From NCBI RefSeq assembly GCF_024606225.1, contig NZ_JAGRPU010000022.1, positions 1 through 64,000 of the forward strand: 64,000 nt of DNA. Direction: 5' to 3'. The notes beneath the pieces were generated by a model, which worked only from the letters and a program-made list of their open reading frames with translations, did no database searches and had not been told where the DNA came from. This stretch comes from Endozoicomonas sp. ISHI1. Its GTDB lineage: Bacteria > Pseudomonadota > Gammaproteobacteria > Pseudomonadales > Endozoicomonadaceae. Of the stretch, positions 25,701-35,185 are shown piece by piece; the stretch's first letter is position 1, and each line of letters begins with the position of its first letter. The position numbers and the translations under genes are program-made.

Positions 25701-27236
25701 TCAAAGAAGATTCAGGATCTCATGAAAGGGGCTGATTTAGCACAACAGCAAGCTCTGGCTATAGCCTGTGGCATACGCTTTGAGGAACTCAATAAAGCCC
25801 TTGAGACAAACAGTGCATTGCTAGCAACTAATCTAAGTTTTTCCGAAATAGTCTGGAACCTTTGGAGTGAAGGAGACCTAACCAGTTTTTCCATGGGCGT
25901 CTCAATAATCGAATTGCCAGAGACAAACGTATTGAATAGTTACGACGATATTTTGGGAATGATGCCTGAGACAGTCAAACAAATATTGTCCAATAGTGAT
26001 GAAGATCAGGTCACTGAACTACTCAGGTCTCTCTATCCAAAAATAATTGATCAGGTTCCCTTTGGTGCTCAAATGTGGTTGCACGCAATGGTAAAAATAT
26101 TGGAAGACAGTTGCTTGGCCAAGCCTTCGGTTAATCGCTTTGCCCTTGAAGTCCTGAAATCGGGTTGGCTGGATCCATTGCCGACCTATCAGAAACATAT
26201 TATTAGTGCTGTTAAACATCATTGGCTATTGGTACGCCTGGAAGGTGTCGATGAACTGATGGTTGAGGCCGCCCGTTGCCTGAAAAAATGGTATAAGCAA
26301 TTATTGTCCAGGGAAAAAAATTGTCTGCTATGGCTGCTGGCTTATAAACGCTTTCGAGAGGGTTCAGATGATGCTTTCTTCTTGAGTCATTGTCATGATG
26401 GGTTTTCATCATCCCTTGAATGTAAACTTGCCTATCCATCTATTCAGTCCGCCTGGAGGAGCGAGCCTGAGGGCATTCCCAATATAGAACGAATGCTGGC
26501 TCACCATCCGGCGTTTCCAAAGTTAATCTCAGGAGGGGCGAACCACCGTCCGGTGATTATCATGGGGACACCTTTCTGGAGCAACATAGAGTTGTTTCAT
26601 ATAAAGGCCGAGGCCCTGCTTCAACGAAAAGTTGAGAACAATCCGGTTTTGAAGCAGTTAGTGAAAAAAAACAATGAATATGAGGCGAAGTGTAAACAAT
26701 ACAATACTGCTCTGTATGAATTGAGAAAAGAAAGCCGTGACGCATTAACGCGAACGCCTTCTGGTGAGAAATCTCAAGATCAAACAAAAATATATGAGCA
26801 AAAAAAACGTACTATCGAAAGCGATTACCAAGACAGTCTAAAGTCCCTTGAAGTGTCCGATGTGGAACAAAGACTTCTGAAAGATTTAAGAGAGAAATGC
26901 AGGCAAGCGATTGAGCAGGCCTTCAGTCATTATCTATATGGGTTGACACACTCGAAAGGCAGCTGCTTAACGTATTGTTGGGGCAATGCTACCATCAACA
27001 GGCCACGCTTTTTAAACAACTATGGCTCTCATGATCCATCCTCACCAAGAGAGCTGTACGCCATGATGTCTGAAATTGAGTGCTCTTATGAGTTTGAGAA
27101 ATCGGTTAAGGATGAATACTTACGGCAGACGCTCAACGCCAGTAACGCTCTGGTGCTCAAATCCGATGAGCTGACAAAAATTGCCAATGAGTTTTTGAAC
27201 AGTGTGAATTTGAATTCGATTTATGACTCTTTATGA
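19704..27236 (+). CDS. Giant multi-AAA ATPase with transglutaminase-like domain (paralogue 3)
   Basis: The protein has 2510 residues. P-loops are at ~935 (GETGTGKS) and ~1275 (GPAGRGKD), both with acidic Walker B boxes (LVLDEAN, VVISEMN). The transglutaminase-like triad is Cys1929, His1955 and Asp1972 (GSCRHRVPVF, RIHCFAEY, WEPVDLGG), so the spacing is the same as in paralogue 2. The segment between AAA module B and the catalytic core is more divergent and lacks the WSSRAMSFF insert of paralogues 2 and 4. The C-terminus has a long charged coiled coil (~2320-2390) before the THSKGSCLTYCW motif. The start at ATG 19704 follows an AGGAGG site; an in-frame start at 19683 lies within the leader and is rejected. 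Confidence 0.85.
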   Translation: MDGLIGGKIKEPVPGSGLPDRRAKLDSPPEIAEVTGVTVRLNRSPTPGAMPDRARTLSLGDSLLRRLAHSFDFRFVTSDDEVRQLLVAQSGDKHRDVTLISHPEDLSRANLVSRLSIADDGRHVLRSGKLFDGLKPLTLVMDIRKLTSEELPKFNDLLDPDNPCLYDKVSQKKRSLGEHVDLLVLANPEQLASVGRANDAPGADFWRRINRPGNTWQFDAQTSDDSSMEINEVPPVLAELSSDESTMESAMDDNNTVLIDCHLHSNWRQLLLGGPGVDKQGRIQHIPGKLETLRAGQRVILKGANWQDLAFEQTIRQMLAQKSFESNGKLRQLPENVQFYQMPLGKDELHSLFHSLSQPLSHPVNAPENPIIINQTNISQWLNPIAIAPEGHAVPNNCLLEQVRAGGVVTVTSPLTEALWFCLLGSLQTIRETTGLEPGLRVTHTKGQPKALGLAKSHEHSMEGHAAFNTVTYQQPAQASYWINDQKTPLVIQVNEQTSLSQLFDNIHITSEQKAHFGRCPSELQVALTSGKPVILRGLESNPDLQQLLEPLAVGQPLLVNGQLQAYPDAHVTLLWPESAKSLSLVFSSMVAKGKPCPEVDIWDTNGVRHDIPRTELPEQALQQLYEAFKTVPRHLCNPLPEMTEGLLNNLILAARRAQQVDQSPQLLPRHWRKAVDSVITHGTRQNPSVRDFMKVACWHLLPDAHKTPGAHRKPIENQTASVDPDRLNDIINSALRLDRAFVKQNLWPLARAFDPAVFKGNELQLSYESPFSCGAEKESLDRLCAMIVAHAPEHQRQAIAYQLAVDPAAAEPYQRLAIRPSRQIKRLQDALASGWQLPLLPGQTRSEAIHALATDCFHLARGEYVTENFDAELIERIENRLSLSLTRHGSAGQPLSALARDLYHGSMNQKDRESRRLSRLHDRLTDSPVIFLQGETGTGKSYFSARMAKASGQASIISLGPSDSEQTLMKRWQWQDHADGDRSMEQQNRALMEWAKATHDRDGEYVTLVLDEANLAKTGLLASLNGLWEPEPCIYVNGHPVKVSSKHRVILTGNPDHYAGRQLDPTLKEKLPRAYYPRLDRAFLRDRVVEPALIRQLQRHLPDDQVNKIAKSAAESVMTLWQYYQELLPEHDFTPRDLTDICSWVGWYLSCEPHVNDSVSKEQMNGLIQQSFRDVLGPEISETHQDALSALEIWFAARYHPDNTLSNKVHNQTTLKLMQQAFKTFTEQTRPDFDTSGSAVQELVQRLGQDLSRCQQAYHLDRKHDGRQATLIEGPAGRGKDATLNLVIESLKQQAEQRGETMPEVFPLNACDCSWEKVCEKIQTAKVQGGIVVISEMNLIDSQHLEGELNDILAGDAHPGFHLFATINPPEYSGRKPLSPALKGRFRHLPIRQYSQAELQTIAEKVLPQTLQGKTVAEKLTQIHCRLRAELQRKKLPLQPTSLDLQNVARAVIRRGDFTEDGLHQCLNQHYRLYLMAAGISLEALPESSALTMREGGLDSELCKWFNQTVSNIDRPWLIQRSNLNSVDEKRYEIRIKADLNDEEARKEIIKMMAQARWQASGLSLEPDQSDDTLTRALYRHWQQRWFDREFSQKVVDANQVFPLTEEEKQTLKLSASRPYLREAEKRIEGWNSNAVRLWPEFWHQMSDLPNRWVGDLINEVLAVGGDKAPERYIPEVRKKQAEKLDRETHYQHLEMPQVNDYKIFNTQNHSSHMYRWWAKNIDVSAKGDIRLTDFNDEHIQGFEILTPEPLPGCDQELVLASDQTLATIEMSSKNGQYRLPSLTVNDYIVALRIEPHSACTLVRGRYTGLHTLSIPEAKAEQVIKIAYVVESRKTDRKTPTESRPEPSKRFDACCSEGMKTVLDKLFTTIDKRPREVPKLLRAINDAEDIPQQIEAITDYCRQFDGNTKPKKHNNFFKFLVTQRQGSCRHRVPVFIAFCRYFGIPSRQIDNRIHCFAEYSGDGGQTWEPVDLGGLPLQSTEIIPDFQPSRKIGSSSTSSKKIQDLMKGADLAQQQALAIACGIRFEELNKALETNSALLATNLSFSEIVWNLWSEGDLTSFSMGVSIIELPETNVLNSYDDILGMMPETVKQILSNSDEDQVTELLRSLYPKIIDQVPFGAQMWLHAMVKILEDSCLAKPSVNRFALEVLKSGWLDPLPTYQKHIISAVKHHWLLVRLEGVDELMVEAARCLKKWYKQLLSREKNCLLWLLAYKRFREGSDDAFFLSHCHDGFSSSLECKLAYPSIQSAWRSEPEGIPNIERMLAHHPAFPKLISGGANHRPVIIMGTPFWSNIELFHIKAEALLQRKVENNPVLKQLVKKNNEYEAKCKQYNTALYELRKESRDALTRTPSGEKSQDQTKIYEQKKRTIESDYQDSLKSLEVSDVEQRLLKDLREKCRQAIEQAFSHYLYGLTHSKGSCLTYCWGNATINRPRFLNNYGSHDPSSPRELYAMMSEIECSYEFEKSVKDEYLRQTLNASNALVLKSDELTKIANEFLNSVNLNSIYDSL

Positions 27237-27300
27237 CTCAATGGATATTTAATAGCAGTCTGGTGACGATGCGTTTTACGAGACCGATGACTTCCTTTAA

Positions 27301-27402
27301 TGGTTACGGGTAACAATCCAGGTGAAACTTTCGTCCTTTTTGTAAGTCTTATAACTAAACACTTTCGATAAATTTCTTCAAATTGCAGTAGGGAGTTTGA
27401 CT
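27301..27402 (+). promoter_or_regulatory. Conserved leader of giant paralogue 4
   Basis: This is the most diverged leader. TTTGTAAG can still pair with CTTCAAA if one T is bulged. The ATG at 27403 follows AGTAGGGAG. An in-frame TTG at 27397 is a less likely start. Confidence 0.5.
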
Positions 27403-30400
27403 ATGGATGGTCAGATTGGCACAACAACAAACAAAATCATTTCTGGTAGTGAGGTGCCTGACAGTGGCGTGCCAACCAAGACAGCAAAGCTGGAGTTATC
27501 GTCAGAAAAGAAGGTAACAATCTGCGAACAGTTCACCTCCAAATTAACCCTATCATCACCTCCGGTTGTGTCGCCTGACAAAGCGAGAACTGTATCCCGA
27601 ACAGATTCCTCGCTCTCCAGAGCTTCTCATTCCTTCGATTTTCGTTTTGTCGCTAGTGATGATGAGGTTCGACAGCTTTTAGTGGCTCAGACCGGCGATG
27701 CACATCAGGATGTCATCCTTATCTCCCACCCCGATGACCTCTCACAGGCTAGTCTGGTGAGTCGGTTGAGCATTTCTGACGATGGTCGCCACACTCTCCT
27801 TTCAGGCAAACTGTTTGAAGGTTCACAGCCGCTCACCCTGGTGATAGATATCCGCAAACTCACCAGTGAGGAGCTGCCAAAATTTAACGATCTGCTGGAC
27901 CCGGACAACCCCTGTTTATACGACAAAGTCAGCCAGGAGAAACGACCCTTGGGAGAGCATGTTGCTCTGCTGGTTTTGGCAAACCCTGAACAGTTGGCAT
28001 CCGTTGGCCAGACTGACGGTGCTCCGGGAGCTGATTTCTGGCGGCGAATTAATCGACCAGGAAATACCTGGCAGTTCGACCCAAAGACCAGCGATGAATC
28101 ATTGATGGACATCAACGAGGTTCCTCCGTTATTGGCTGAACTCCCCAGCGCCAAGAGTGCTATGGATGATGGTAATGCCGTTCTCATTGACTGCCACCTG
28201 CACAGTAACTGGCGATACTTGCTTATGGGTGGCCCCGGGGTCGACAAACAGGGGCGAATCCAGCACATCCCCGGCAGGCTTGAAACATTGAGGGCCGGAC
28301 AAAGGGTGATTCTGAAAGGAGCCAACTGGCAGGACCTGGTCTTCGAACAGACGATTCGACAGATGCTGGTACAAAAGAGCTTTGAGAGCAATGGGAGGAT
28401 CTGTCAGTTACCCGACGATGTTCAGTTTTATCAAATGCCGGTAGGTAAGGGCGAGTTTCATTCCTTGTTCCAAAGCTTGTCCTGCTCCGGTAAAGCGCCA
28501 GGAAACCCGATCATCATTAACCAGAGTAATATTACCCAATGGTTGAGCCCGATTGCCATTACCCCGGAAGGCCATGCCATACCTAACACCACTCTGTTGG
28601 AACAAGTTCGGGCGGGTGGTGTCGTCACAGTAACGTCCCCACTCACTGAGGCACTCTGGTTTCGTTTACTGGGTTCGCTGCAGACGATTCGCAAGACCAC
28701 CGGTCTGGAACCCCGACTGCGGGTTACTGACACAAAAGGACAGCCGAAAGCCCTGGGATTGGCAGAAAACCATGAGCACTCAATGGAAGGTCACGCCGCC
28801 TTTAATACCGTCACGTATCAGCAACCTGCCCAGGCCAGTCATTGGATCAATGATCAGAAAACACCTCTGGTGATTCAAGTCAATGAGCAGACCGGCCTGA
28901 GCCAGTTGTTTGATAATATTCATATCACCTCAGAACAAAAGGCACATTTTGGACGGTGTCCAAGTGAGTTGCAGGAGGCTTTAACCTCTGGCAAGCCGGT
29001 TTTATTGCGGGGACTCGAGAGTAATCCAAACCTTCAGCAGCTTCTGGAACCTCTGGCTTTCGGGCAGCCTCTGTTGGTTAATGGTCAATTACAGGCCTAC
29101 CCGAAAGCTCATGTCACCGTGCTCTGGCCTGAGTCTGCGAAAAGCCCGTCTCCAGTATTCAGTTCAATGGTTGCCAGGGGTGAACCCTGTCCTGAAGTCG
29201 ATATCTGGGATATCAATGGGGGCAGGCATGATATCTCCCGAACTGAACTGCCCGAACAGGCACTTCAGCAACTTTACGAAGCGTTTAAAACCGTGCCTGC
29301 TGACCTTTGTAACCCTCTGCCTGAGGTCACTGAAGGGTTGTTGAATAACCTGATACTGGCTGCCCGGCGAGCGCAGCAGGTAGACCAGTCGCCACAGCTC
29401 CTGCCCAGCCATTGGCGCAAGGCTATCAATAGCGTCATCACCCATGGCACCCGACAGAATCCGTTAGTGCGTGACTTTATGAAAGTGGTCTGTTGGCACT
29501 TACTGCCGGATGCTCATAAAACGCCGGGGGCCCATAGAAAGCCCGATGAGGATCAAACTGCCTCGGTAGACCCGGATCGGTTAAATGACATCATTAATAG
29601 TGCCCCGCAGCTGGATAGAGCGTTTGTGGAGCAGAACCTGTGGCCACTGGCCAGAGCCTTTGACCCGGCAGTCTTTAAGGACACTGAACTGCAACTGTCC
29701 TATGAAAGTCCATTTCCACCATGGAGCTGTGAAAAAGAAGTTCTGGACAGGCTCTGTGCCATGATCGTGGCCTGGGCGCCTGCACAACAACGAGAGGCAG
29801 TGGCGCACCAGTTGGCAGTCGATCCGGCAGCAGCAGAGCCCTACCAACGGTTAGTCATCAGACCCTCAAGACAGATTAAACGTTTGCAAGATGCACTGGC
29901 TTCTGGCTGGCAGTTACCTCTGTCACCGGGGCAGACCCGACCCGATGCCATTCTCGCTCTTGCCAGCGATTGTTTTCATATTGCCAGAACAGCACATTCT
30001 GATGCAGTGGGCATTGAACGTGTAGAAAATCGGCTGTCTCAATCACTGCAATGGCAGGGTTCCGCTGATCAGCCACTGTCATCATTGGCTCATGATCTTT
30101 ATCACGGCGAGGTGAGTCAGAAGGATCGTGAAAGTCGTCGATTATCCCGACTCCATGACCGACTTGCGGACTCTCCTGTTATATTCTTGCAGGGAGAAAC
30201 CGGCACCGGAAAAAGTTACTTTTCTGCCAGAGTGGCGAAGGCTTCAGGGCAGGCTTCGGTCATTTCCCTCGGACCTTCTGACAGCGAACAGACCCTGATG
30301 AAACGCTGGCAATGGCAAGAGCGCGCCGATGGTGACCGCTCTATGGAGCAGCAAAACCGGATGCTGATGGAATGGGCCACTACCTCACACGACAAAGACG

Positions 30401-33400
30401 GAGAATACCTAACACTGGTTCTGGATGAAGCCAACCTGGCCAATACCGGATTGTTGGCGTCACTGAACGGCTTATGGGAACCCGAACCCTGCATCTATGT
30501 GAATGGTCATCCTGTCAAGGTCAGCTCAAAACACCGGGTGATTCTCACCGGTAACCCGGATCATTACGCCGGGCGCCAGCTGGACCCGACCCTGAAAGAA
30601 AAACTGCCCAGAGCCTACTACCCTCGCCTGGACCGGGCTTTCCTTCGGGACAGGGTGGTGGAACCGGCTCTGGTCAGGCAGCTACAACGGCATCTGCCGG
30701 AGACTCAAATAAACGACATTGCACAAAGTGCTACCGAGAGTGTGATGACACTCTGGCAATATTATCAGGAACTGTTGCCAGAGCATGAGTTTACCCCCAG
30801 GGATTTAACGGATATCTGCAGTTGGGTGGGTTGGTATCTGGATTGTTCGCTACCGGTAAACGACAGTGTTACCAGTAAGCAAATGAACGGTTTGATCCAG
30901 CAAAGCTTTCGGGATGTCCTGGCTCCCGAAATCAGCGAGAGTCATCAGGATGCCCTGACAGCACTGGAAATCTGGTTTGCTGCCCGTTACGAGCCAGACA
31001 ACACCCTGAGCGACAAAGTTCATCACCAGACCACCCTTCTGGATGTACAGCAGGCCTTCAAAACATTCACCAGACAAACCCGACCTGACTTTGATACCTC
31101 CGGATCGGCAGTCCATGAGCTGGTGCAACAGCTTGGACAGGATTTAAGCCGCTGTCAGCAGGCTTATCATCTCAACAGGAAACACGACGGTCGTCAGGCG
31201 ACGCTGGTTGAAGGCCCGGCTGGACGGGGTAAAGACGCCACTCTGAATCTGGTGATTGAAAGTGTCAAACGACAGGCCGGGCAACAAGGAGAATCCATGC
31301 CAGAGGTCTTTTCCCTGAATGCCTGTGATTGTTCCTGGGACAAAGTGTGTGAAAAGATCCAGACGGCAAAAGTGCATGGCGGCATCGTGGTGATTTCAGA
31401 AATGAATCTGATCGACAGCCAGCATCTGGAAGGTGAGTTAAACGATATTCTGGCCGGTGACGCCCATCCCGGATTCCATCTGTTTGCCACCATCAATCCA
31501 CCGGAGTACAGCGGGCGCAAGCCCTTATCACCGGCGCTGAAAGGGCGTTTCCGACATTTGCCGATCCGGCAATACAACCCGGCAGAATTGCAGACCATTG
31601 CTGAGAAAGTGTTGCCAAACAACCCGCAGGGGAAAGTCCTGGCTAAGCAGCTGACCGAGAAACATTGTCGTCTGAGGGCTTGCCTGCAACAGAAAAAACT
31701 GCCGTTGCAGCCCACCAGCCTTGATTTACAGAATGTGGCCAGGGCCGTCATGCGAAGAGGTGATTTTACCGAAGAAGGACTTCATCAATGCCTCAATCAG
31801 CACTACCGGCTTTATCTGATGGCCGCCAACCTGTTGCTGGAGGAACTGCCAGAGTCACCGGCTCTTAACATGGCTCTTAACATGAGTGAGGGTGAGCTTG
31901 ATTATGAATTGTGCGAGTGGTTCAACCAAACGGTAACGCGCACTGATCGTCCCTGGTTAATACGACGCAGTCATCTCAACAGTATCGATGAAAAACGCCA
32001 TGAAATTCGTATCAAGGCTGATCCGGATGGAGAGAAAACCAGAACGGAAATAATCAGTAGAGTAGCTCAGGCCAGGTGGCAGGCGTCCGGTCTTTCCCTG
32101 AAGCCGGACCCGTCGGACGATACGCTCACCCGGGTACTTTACCGATACTGGCAGCATAGCTGGTTTGCTTGTGAGTATGGCCGGACGGGTGTGAACGCTA
32201 ATAGCGTATTTCCCCTGACAAAAGAAGAGGAACAAACCCTGAATGCATCAGCTTCCCTACCTTATCTTCGGGAGGCTGATAAGCGCATAGAGGCATGGAA
32301 CGCCCATGCCGTTCAATTTTGGTCTGCATTTTGGCATCAGATGAGTGATCTGCCGAACCATCGGGTGGACGATTATACTGACGAAGCTTTAGCTATCGGT
32401 GGTGATGACGCTTCGGAAAAACGCAGCCCGGAAGTCGAAAAGACAAAGACCACCTTCCTGGACCAGGACACGAATTATGAGTGCCTGATGAAGCCACAAA
32501 TTGACGAATGTAAAATTTTTGATACGCAAGACTACTCACCCACAATGTATCGCTACCGGGCGATGGATATTAAAGTGACTGCCAAGGGTGATGTAGAACT
32601 GATCGAGATTAGCAAGAACATTCAGGGAGTCGAAACCCTTATACCTGATCGGCTACCGGGGCGTGATCAGGAACTGATATTAGCCCACAATCAAACGCTG
32701 GCAACCTTCAAAGCGTCATCAGACGATGGTCAATATGCATTGCCCAGCCTGACGCCTGACGACTATATCGTGGCCCTGCGTATAAAAGATTTGAGATGGA
32801 GCAGTCGGGCAATGAGCTTCTTCAGGCAACCTGTGGAACCGGAATTTACCCTGGTCAGGGACCGATACACCGGGCTTCATACGCTGTCCATTCCAGGGGC
32901 CAAAGGCAAACAAAGTATTGAAGTTGCTTATATCGTAGAACCCAGAAAACCTGGCGGAAAAACACGTGCTAAAAAAGTCCAGCCTGCACGATCAACACTA
33001 TCTGATGCCCAATGTTCAGAAGGTATGAAAACAGTACTGGACGAGCTGTTTACGACTATTGGCGAACACCCACGCAGAATACAGAAGCTTTTGCGGACCA
33101 TTAAATACGCCGACGACACGACGCAACGCATTGAGGCGATCACAAAGTATTGCCAACATTTTTCCGGTAAGGCTGAACCGGAGAGCGGTAAGAATTTCTT
33201 TCAATTTCTGGTAACAAAGCGGCAAGGTAGCTGTCGTCATCGTGTGCCTGTTTTTATTGCTTTTTGTCGTTATTTCGGGATTCCTTGTCGGAAAATAAGT
33301 AGCCTCATCCACGGCTTTGCTGAATATTCCGTGGATGAAGGCCAAACCTGGAAGTCAGTGGATTTGGGCGGGGCACCTGTCGAGAGGACAAAAATCCTGT

Positions 33401-35058
33401 CTGACTTCCAGCCCAACAAGAAAGTCAGTAGTTTCAGCACTGCATCAGAGAAGATTCATGATCTCATGAAAGGGGTTGGTTTAGCGCAACAGCAAACTCT
33501 GGCTGAAGCCTGCGGCATAAGCTTTGAGAAACTGGACAAAGCCCATGTGACAAAGAGTGCATTAACAAAAACCAATCTAAGTGCTTTAGAAATAGTAAAG
33601 AACCTTTGGGAGAAAAAAGATTTAACCAGTTTTTCCATGGGCGTCTCAGTATTGGTGTCGCAGGAGACAAAATCATTGGGCTTCTACGAACGGAAGTTGA
33701 TTGGTGAAATGGCTTTTGACAATTTGAGTCAATATAGCCCAATGTCAGAGGCAGTAAGTGCAATACTGCCCGACAATGATGGCTGTAAGATCGCTGAGCT
33801 ACTCAAGTCACTTCATTCAAAAATGGTTGTTCAGGCCGGAGCATGCTCCAAAGAATGGTCGAATTCTATAGTGGATATACTGAGCAACAGCGACTTAGCC
33901 AACCCTTCGGTTATTCACTTTGCCCGTGAAGCCCTGTTATCGGGTTGGCTGGACCCACTGCCAAACGATAAAAACGATATTAAGAAGGTCCATCTATATC
34001 ACGAACTATTGGTGCTTCTGGAAGGTGTCGATGAACTGAAAGTTATAGCCGCACATAGCCTGAAAAAGTGGTACCGGGAATTATTGTCAAGGGAAAAAAA
34101 TAGTCAGGTATGGCGGTTGGACTATAAAAGCTTCCGGGAAAAAGAAGGTAATGCCTTTTTCATCACTCATTGTCATGATGGGTTTTCGCGATCCCTTGAA
34201 GAAAAAATAACCCACTCATCGTTACGGGCCGCCTGGACAGACGTACCCGAGGGAATTCCGAATGTAGAACGAATGCTACTGCACCATCCTGCATTTCAAC
34301 AATTAAACTCGGGTAAAGCGAACCACCGCCCGGTGATTATCCTGGAGTATAAATTTGCCAGACCAGTGCTTGATGAAAAAGTCGAAGCCCTGATTCAACG
34401 AAAAGCTGAAAAGAGCCCGGAACTGAAGCTGATACTGGAAAAACTCAATCAACTTCAGGTGGCGGAAGCACGATACCAGCATGAAATGAAGGCATTGGAA
34501 AGTCTCAGCGCTAGCGATGTGGATGATATGGACTATATAGAACGGGTGCGACTGTCAAAAGATCAGCGATGTAAAGCTCAAAATGAAGAATATCAGAAAA
34601 AAAAGACCGATATCGAACTACGTTATGACCTCATTCTCGAACCCCTTTGGTTGTCATCGGAGGAAAAAGAACTTCTGGATGATTTAAAACACAAATGCAG
34701 ACAAGCGATTGAGCAAGCCCTCAGTCACTACCTGTATGGAGTGACACACTCGAAAGGCGGTAGCTTAACCTATTGTTGGGTCCGTGCTTTCTTCACGTCT
34801 AACAGGCGTGACAGCTATGGCGCTCATGATCCATCTTCACCAGAAGAGTTGTATGCCATGATGTCTAATATTCATAGCACCTCGTTTAGTCTATCCATTA
34901 AGGATACCTACTTAAGGCATGTACTCAACGCCAGTAACGCTGTGGTGCTCAGAGGCGATGAGCTGAAAATAATTACCGGCGAGTTTTTCAGCACCATGAA
35001 TTTGAATTCGATTTGTGACTCGTTGGATGTGTCATTGAAGTCTGCTCATGATGAGTGA
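27403..35058 (+). CDS. Giant multi-AAA ATPase with transglutaminase-like domain (paralogue 4)
   Basis: The protein has 2551 residues. P-loops begin at ~931 and ~1271. The catalytic triad is Cys1944, His1970 and Asp1987 (GSCRHRVPVF, LIHGFAEY, WKSVDLGG). AAA module B and part of the following region are nearly identical to paralogue 5, while a ~265-bp patch ahead of the transglutaminase core is nearly identical to paralogue 2. The gene is therefore mosaic. The C-terminal motif reads THSKGGSLTYCW: the first Cys is replaced by Ser but the second is kept, which suggests the first is not essential. A charged coiled-coil stretch occupies ~2330-2420. Confidence 0.85.
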   Translation: MDGQIGTTTNKIISGSEVPDSGVPTKTAKLELSSEKKVTICEQFTSKLTLSSPPVVSPDKARTVSRTDSSLSRASHSFDFRFVASDDEVRQLLVAQTGDAHQDVILISHPDDLSQASLVSRLSISDDGRHTLLSGKLFEGSQPLTLVIDIRKLTSEELPKFNDLLDPDNPCLYDKVSQEKRPLGEHVALLVLANPEQLASVGQTDGAPGADFWRRINRPGNTWQFDPKTSDESLMDINEVPPLLAELPSAKSAMDDGNAVLIDCHLHSNWRYLLMGGPGVDKQGRIQHIPGRLETLRAGQRVILKGANWQDLVFEQTIRQMLVQKSFESNGRICQLPDDVQFYQMPVGKGEFHSLFQSLSCSGKAPGNPIIINQSNITQWLSPIAITPEGHAIPNTTLLEQVRAGGVVTVTSPLTEALWFRLLGSLQTIRKTTGLEPRLRVTDTKGQPKALGLAENHEHSMEGHAAFNTVTYQQPAQASHWINDQKTPLVIQVNEQTGLSQLFDNIHITSEQKAHFGRCPSELQEALTSGKPVLLRGLESNPNLQQLLEPLAFGQPLLVNGQLQAYPKAHVTVLWPESAKSPSPVFSSMVARGEPCPEVDIWDINGGRHDISRTELPEQALQQLYEAFKTVPADLCNPLPEVTEGLLNNLILAARRAQQVDQSPQLLPSHWRKAINSVITHGTRQNPLVRDFMKVVCWHLLPDAHKTPGAHRKPDEDQTASVDPDRLNDIINSAPQLDRAFVEQNLWPLARAFDPAVFKDTELQLSYESPFPPWSCEKEVLDRLCAMIVAWAPAQQREAVAHQLAVDPAAAEPYQRLVIRPSRQIKRLQDALASGWQLPLSPGQTRPDAILALASDCFHIARTAHSDAVGIERVENRLSQSLQWQGSADQPLSSLAHDLYHGEVSQKDRESRRLSRLHDRLADSPVIFLQGETGTGKSYFSARVAKASGQASVISLGPSDSEQTLMKRWQWQERADGDRSMEQQNRMLMEWATTSHDKDGEYLTLVLDEANLANTGLLASLNGLWEPEPCIYVNGHPVKVSSKHRVILTGNPDHYAGRQLDPTLKEKLPRAYYPRLDRAFLRDRVVEPALVRQLQRHLPETQINDIAQSATESVMTLWQYYQELLPEHEFTPRDLTDICSWVGWYLDCSLPVNDSVTSKQMNGLIQQSFRDVLAPEISESHQDALTALEIWFAARYEPDNTLSDKVHHQTTLLDVQQAFKTFTRQTRPDFDTSGSAVHELVQQLGQDLSRCQQAYHLNRKHDGRQATLVEGPAGRGKDATLNLVIESVKRQAGQQGESMPEVFSLNACDCSWDKVCEKIQTAKVHGGIVVISEMNLIDSQHLEGELNDILAGDAHPGFHLFATINPPEYSGRKPLSPALKGRFRHLPIRQYNPAELQTIAEKVLPNNPQGKVLAKQLTEKHCRLRACLQQKKLPLQPTSLDLQNVARAVMRRGDFTEEGLHQCLNQHYRLYLMAANLLLEELPESPALNMALNMSEGELDYELCEWFNQTVTRTDRPWLIRRSHLNSIDEKRHEIRIKADPDGEKTRTEIISRVAQARWQASGLSLKPDPSDDTLTRVLYRYWQHSWFACEYGRTGVNANSVFPLTKEEEQTLNASASLPYLREADKRIEAWNAHAVQFWSAFWHQMSDLPNHRVDDYTDEALAIGGDDASEKRSPEVEKTKTTFLDQDTNYECLMKPQIDECKIFDTQDYSPTMYRYRAMDIKVTAKGDVELIEISKNIQGVETLIPDRLPGRDQELILAHNQTLATFKASSDDGQYALPSLTPDDYIVALRIKDLRWSSRAMSFFRQPVEPEFTLVRDRYTGLHTLSIPGAKGKQSIEVAYIVEPRKPGGKTRAKKVQPARSTLSDAQCSEGMKTVLDELFTTIGEHPRRIQKLLRTIKYADDTTQRIEAITKYCQHFSGKAEPESGKNFFQFLVTKRQGSCRHRVPVFIAFCRYFGIPCRKISSLIHGFAEYSVDEGQTWKSVDLGGAPVERTKILSDFQPNKKVSSFSTASEKIHDLMKGVGLAQQQTLAEACGISFEKLDKAHVTKSALTKTNLSALEIVKNLWEKKDLTSFSMGVSVLVSQETKSLGFYERKLIGEMAFDNLSQYSPMSEAVSAILPDNDGCKIAELLKSLHSKMVVQAGACSKEWSNSIVDILSNSDLANPSVIHFAREALLSGWLDPLPNDKNDIKKVHLYHELLVLLEGVDELKVIAAHSLKKWYRELLSREKNSQVWRLDYKSFREKEGNAFFITHCHDGFSRSLEEKITHSSLRAAWTDVPEGIPNVERMLLHHPAFQQLNSGKANHRPVIILEYKFARPVLDEKVEALIQRKAEKSPELKLILEKLNQLQVAEARYQHEMKALESLSASDVDDMDYIERVRLSKDQRCKAQNEEYQKKKTDIELRYDLILEPLWLSSEEKELLDDLKHKCRQAIEQALSHYLYGVTHSKGGSLTYCWVRAFFTSNRRDSYGAHDPSSPEELYAMMSNIHSTSFSLSIKDTYLRHVLNASNAVVLRGDELKIITGEFFSTMNLNSICDSLDVSLKSAHDE
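30466..32140 (+). repeat. Near-identity tract shared with paralogue 5
   Basis: The ~1.67-kb stretch matches 38336-40010 at a constant offset of 7870 bp with few substitutions and no indels. Similarity drops abruptly on both sides, for example at the Walker B region just upstream and after codons for YRYWQ downstream. Confidence 0.75.
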
Positions 35059-35082
35059 TTCAGAATCTGTGACTTCCTTCAA

Positions 35083-35185
35083 TAGTTACGGCTAACAATC
35101 CAGACGGAACTTTCATCCTGCCTGAAGGTCGAACAACAAAGGAATTTCAATACAGTTCTTCGGATGACAGGATGGGAGATCGACT
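35083..35185 (+). promoter_or_regulatory. Conserved leader of giant paralogue 5
   Basis: CTGAAG pairs with CTTCGG through one G-U pair, so base pairing is kept despite a substitution in the downstream arm. GGATGGGAG precedes ATG 35186. Confidence 0.6.
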
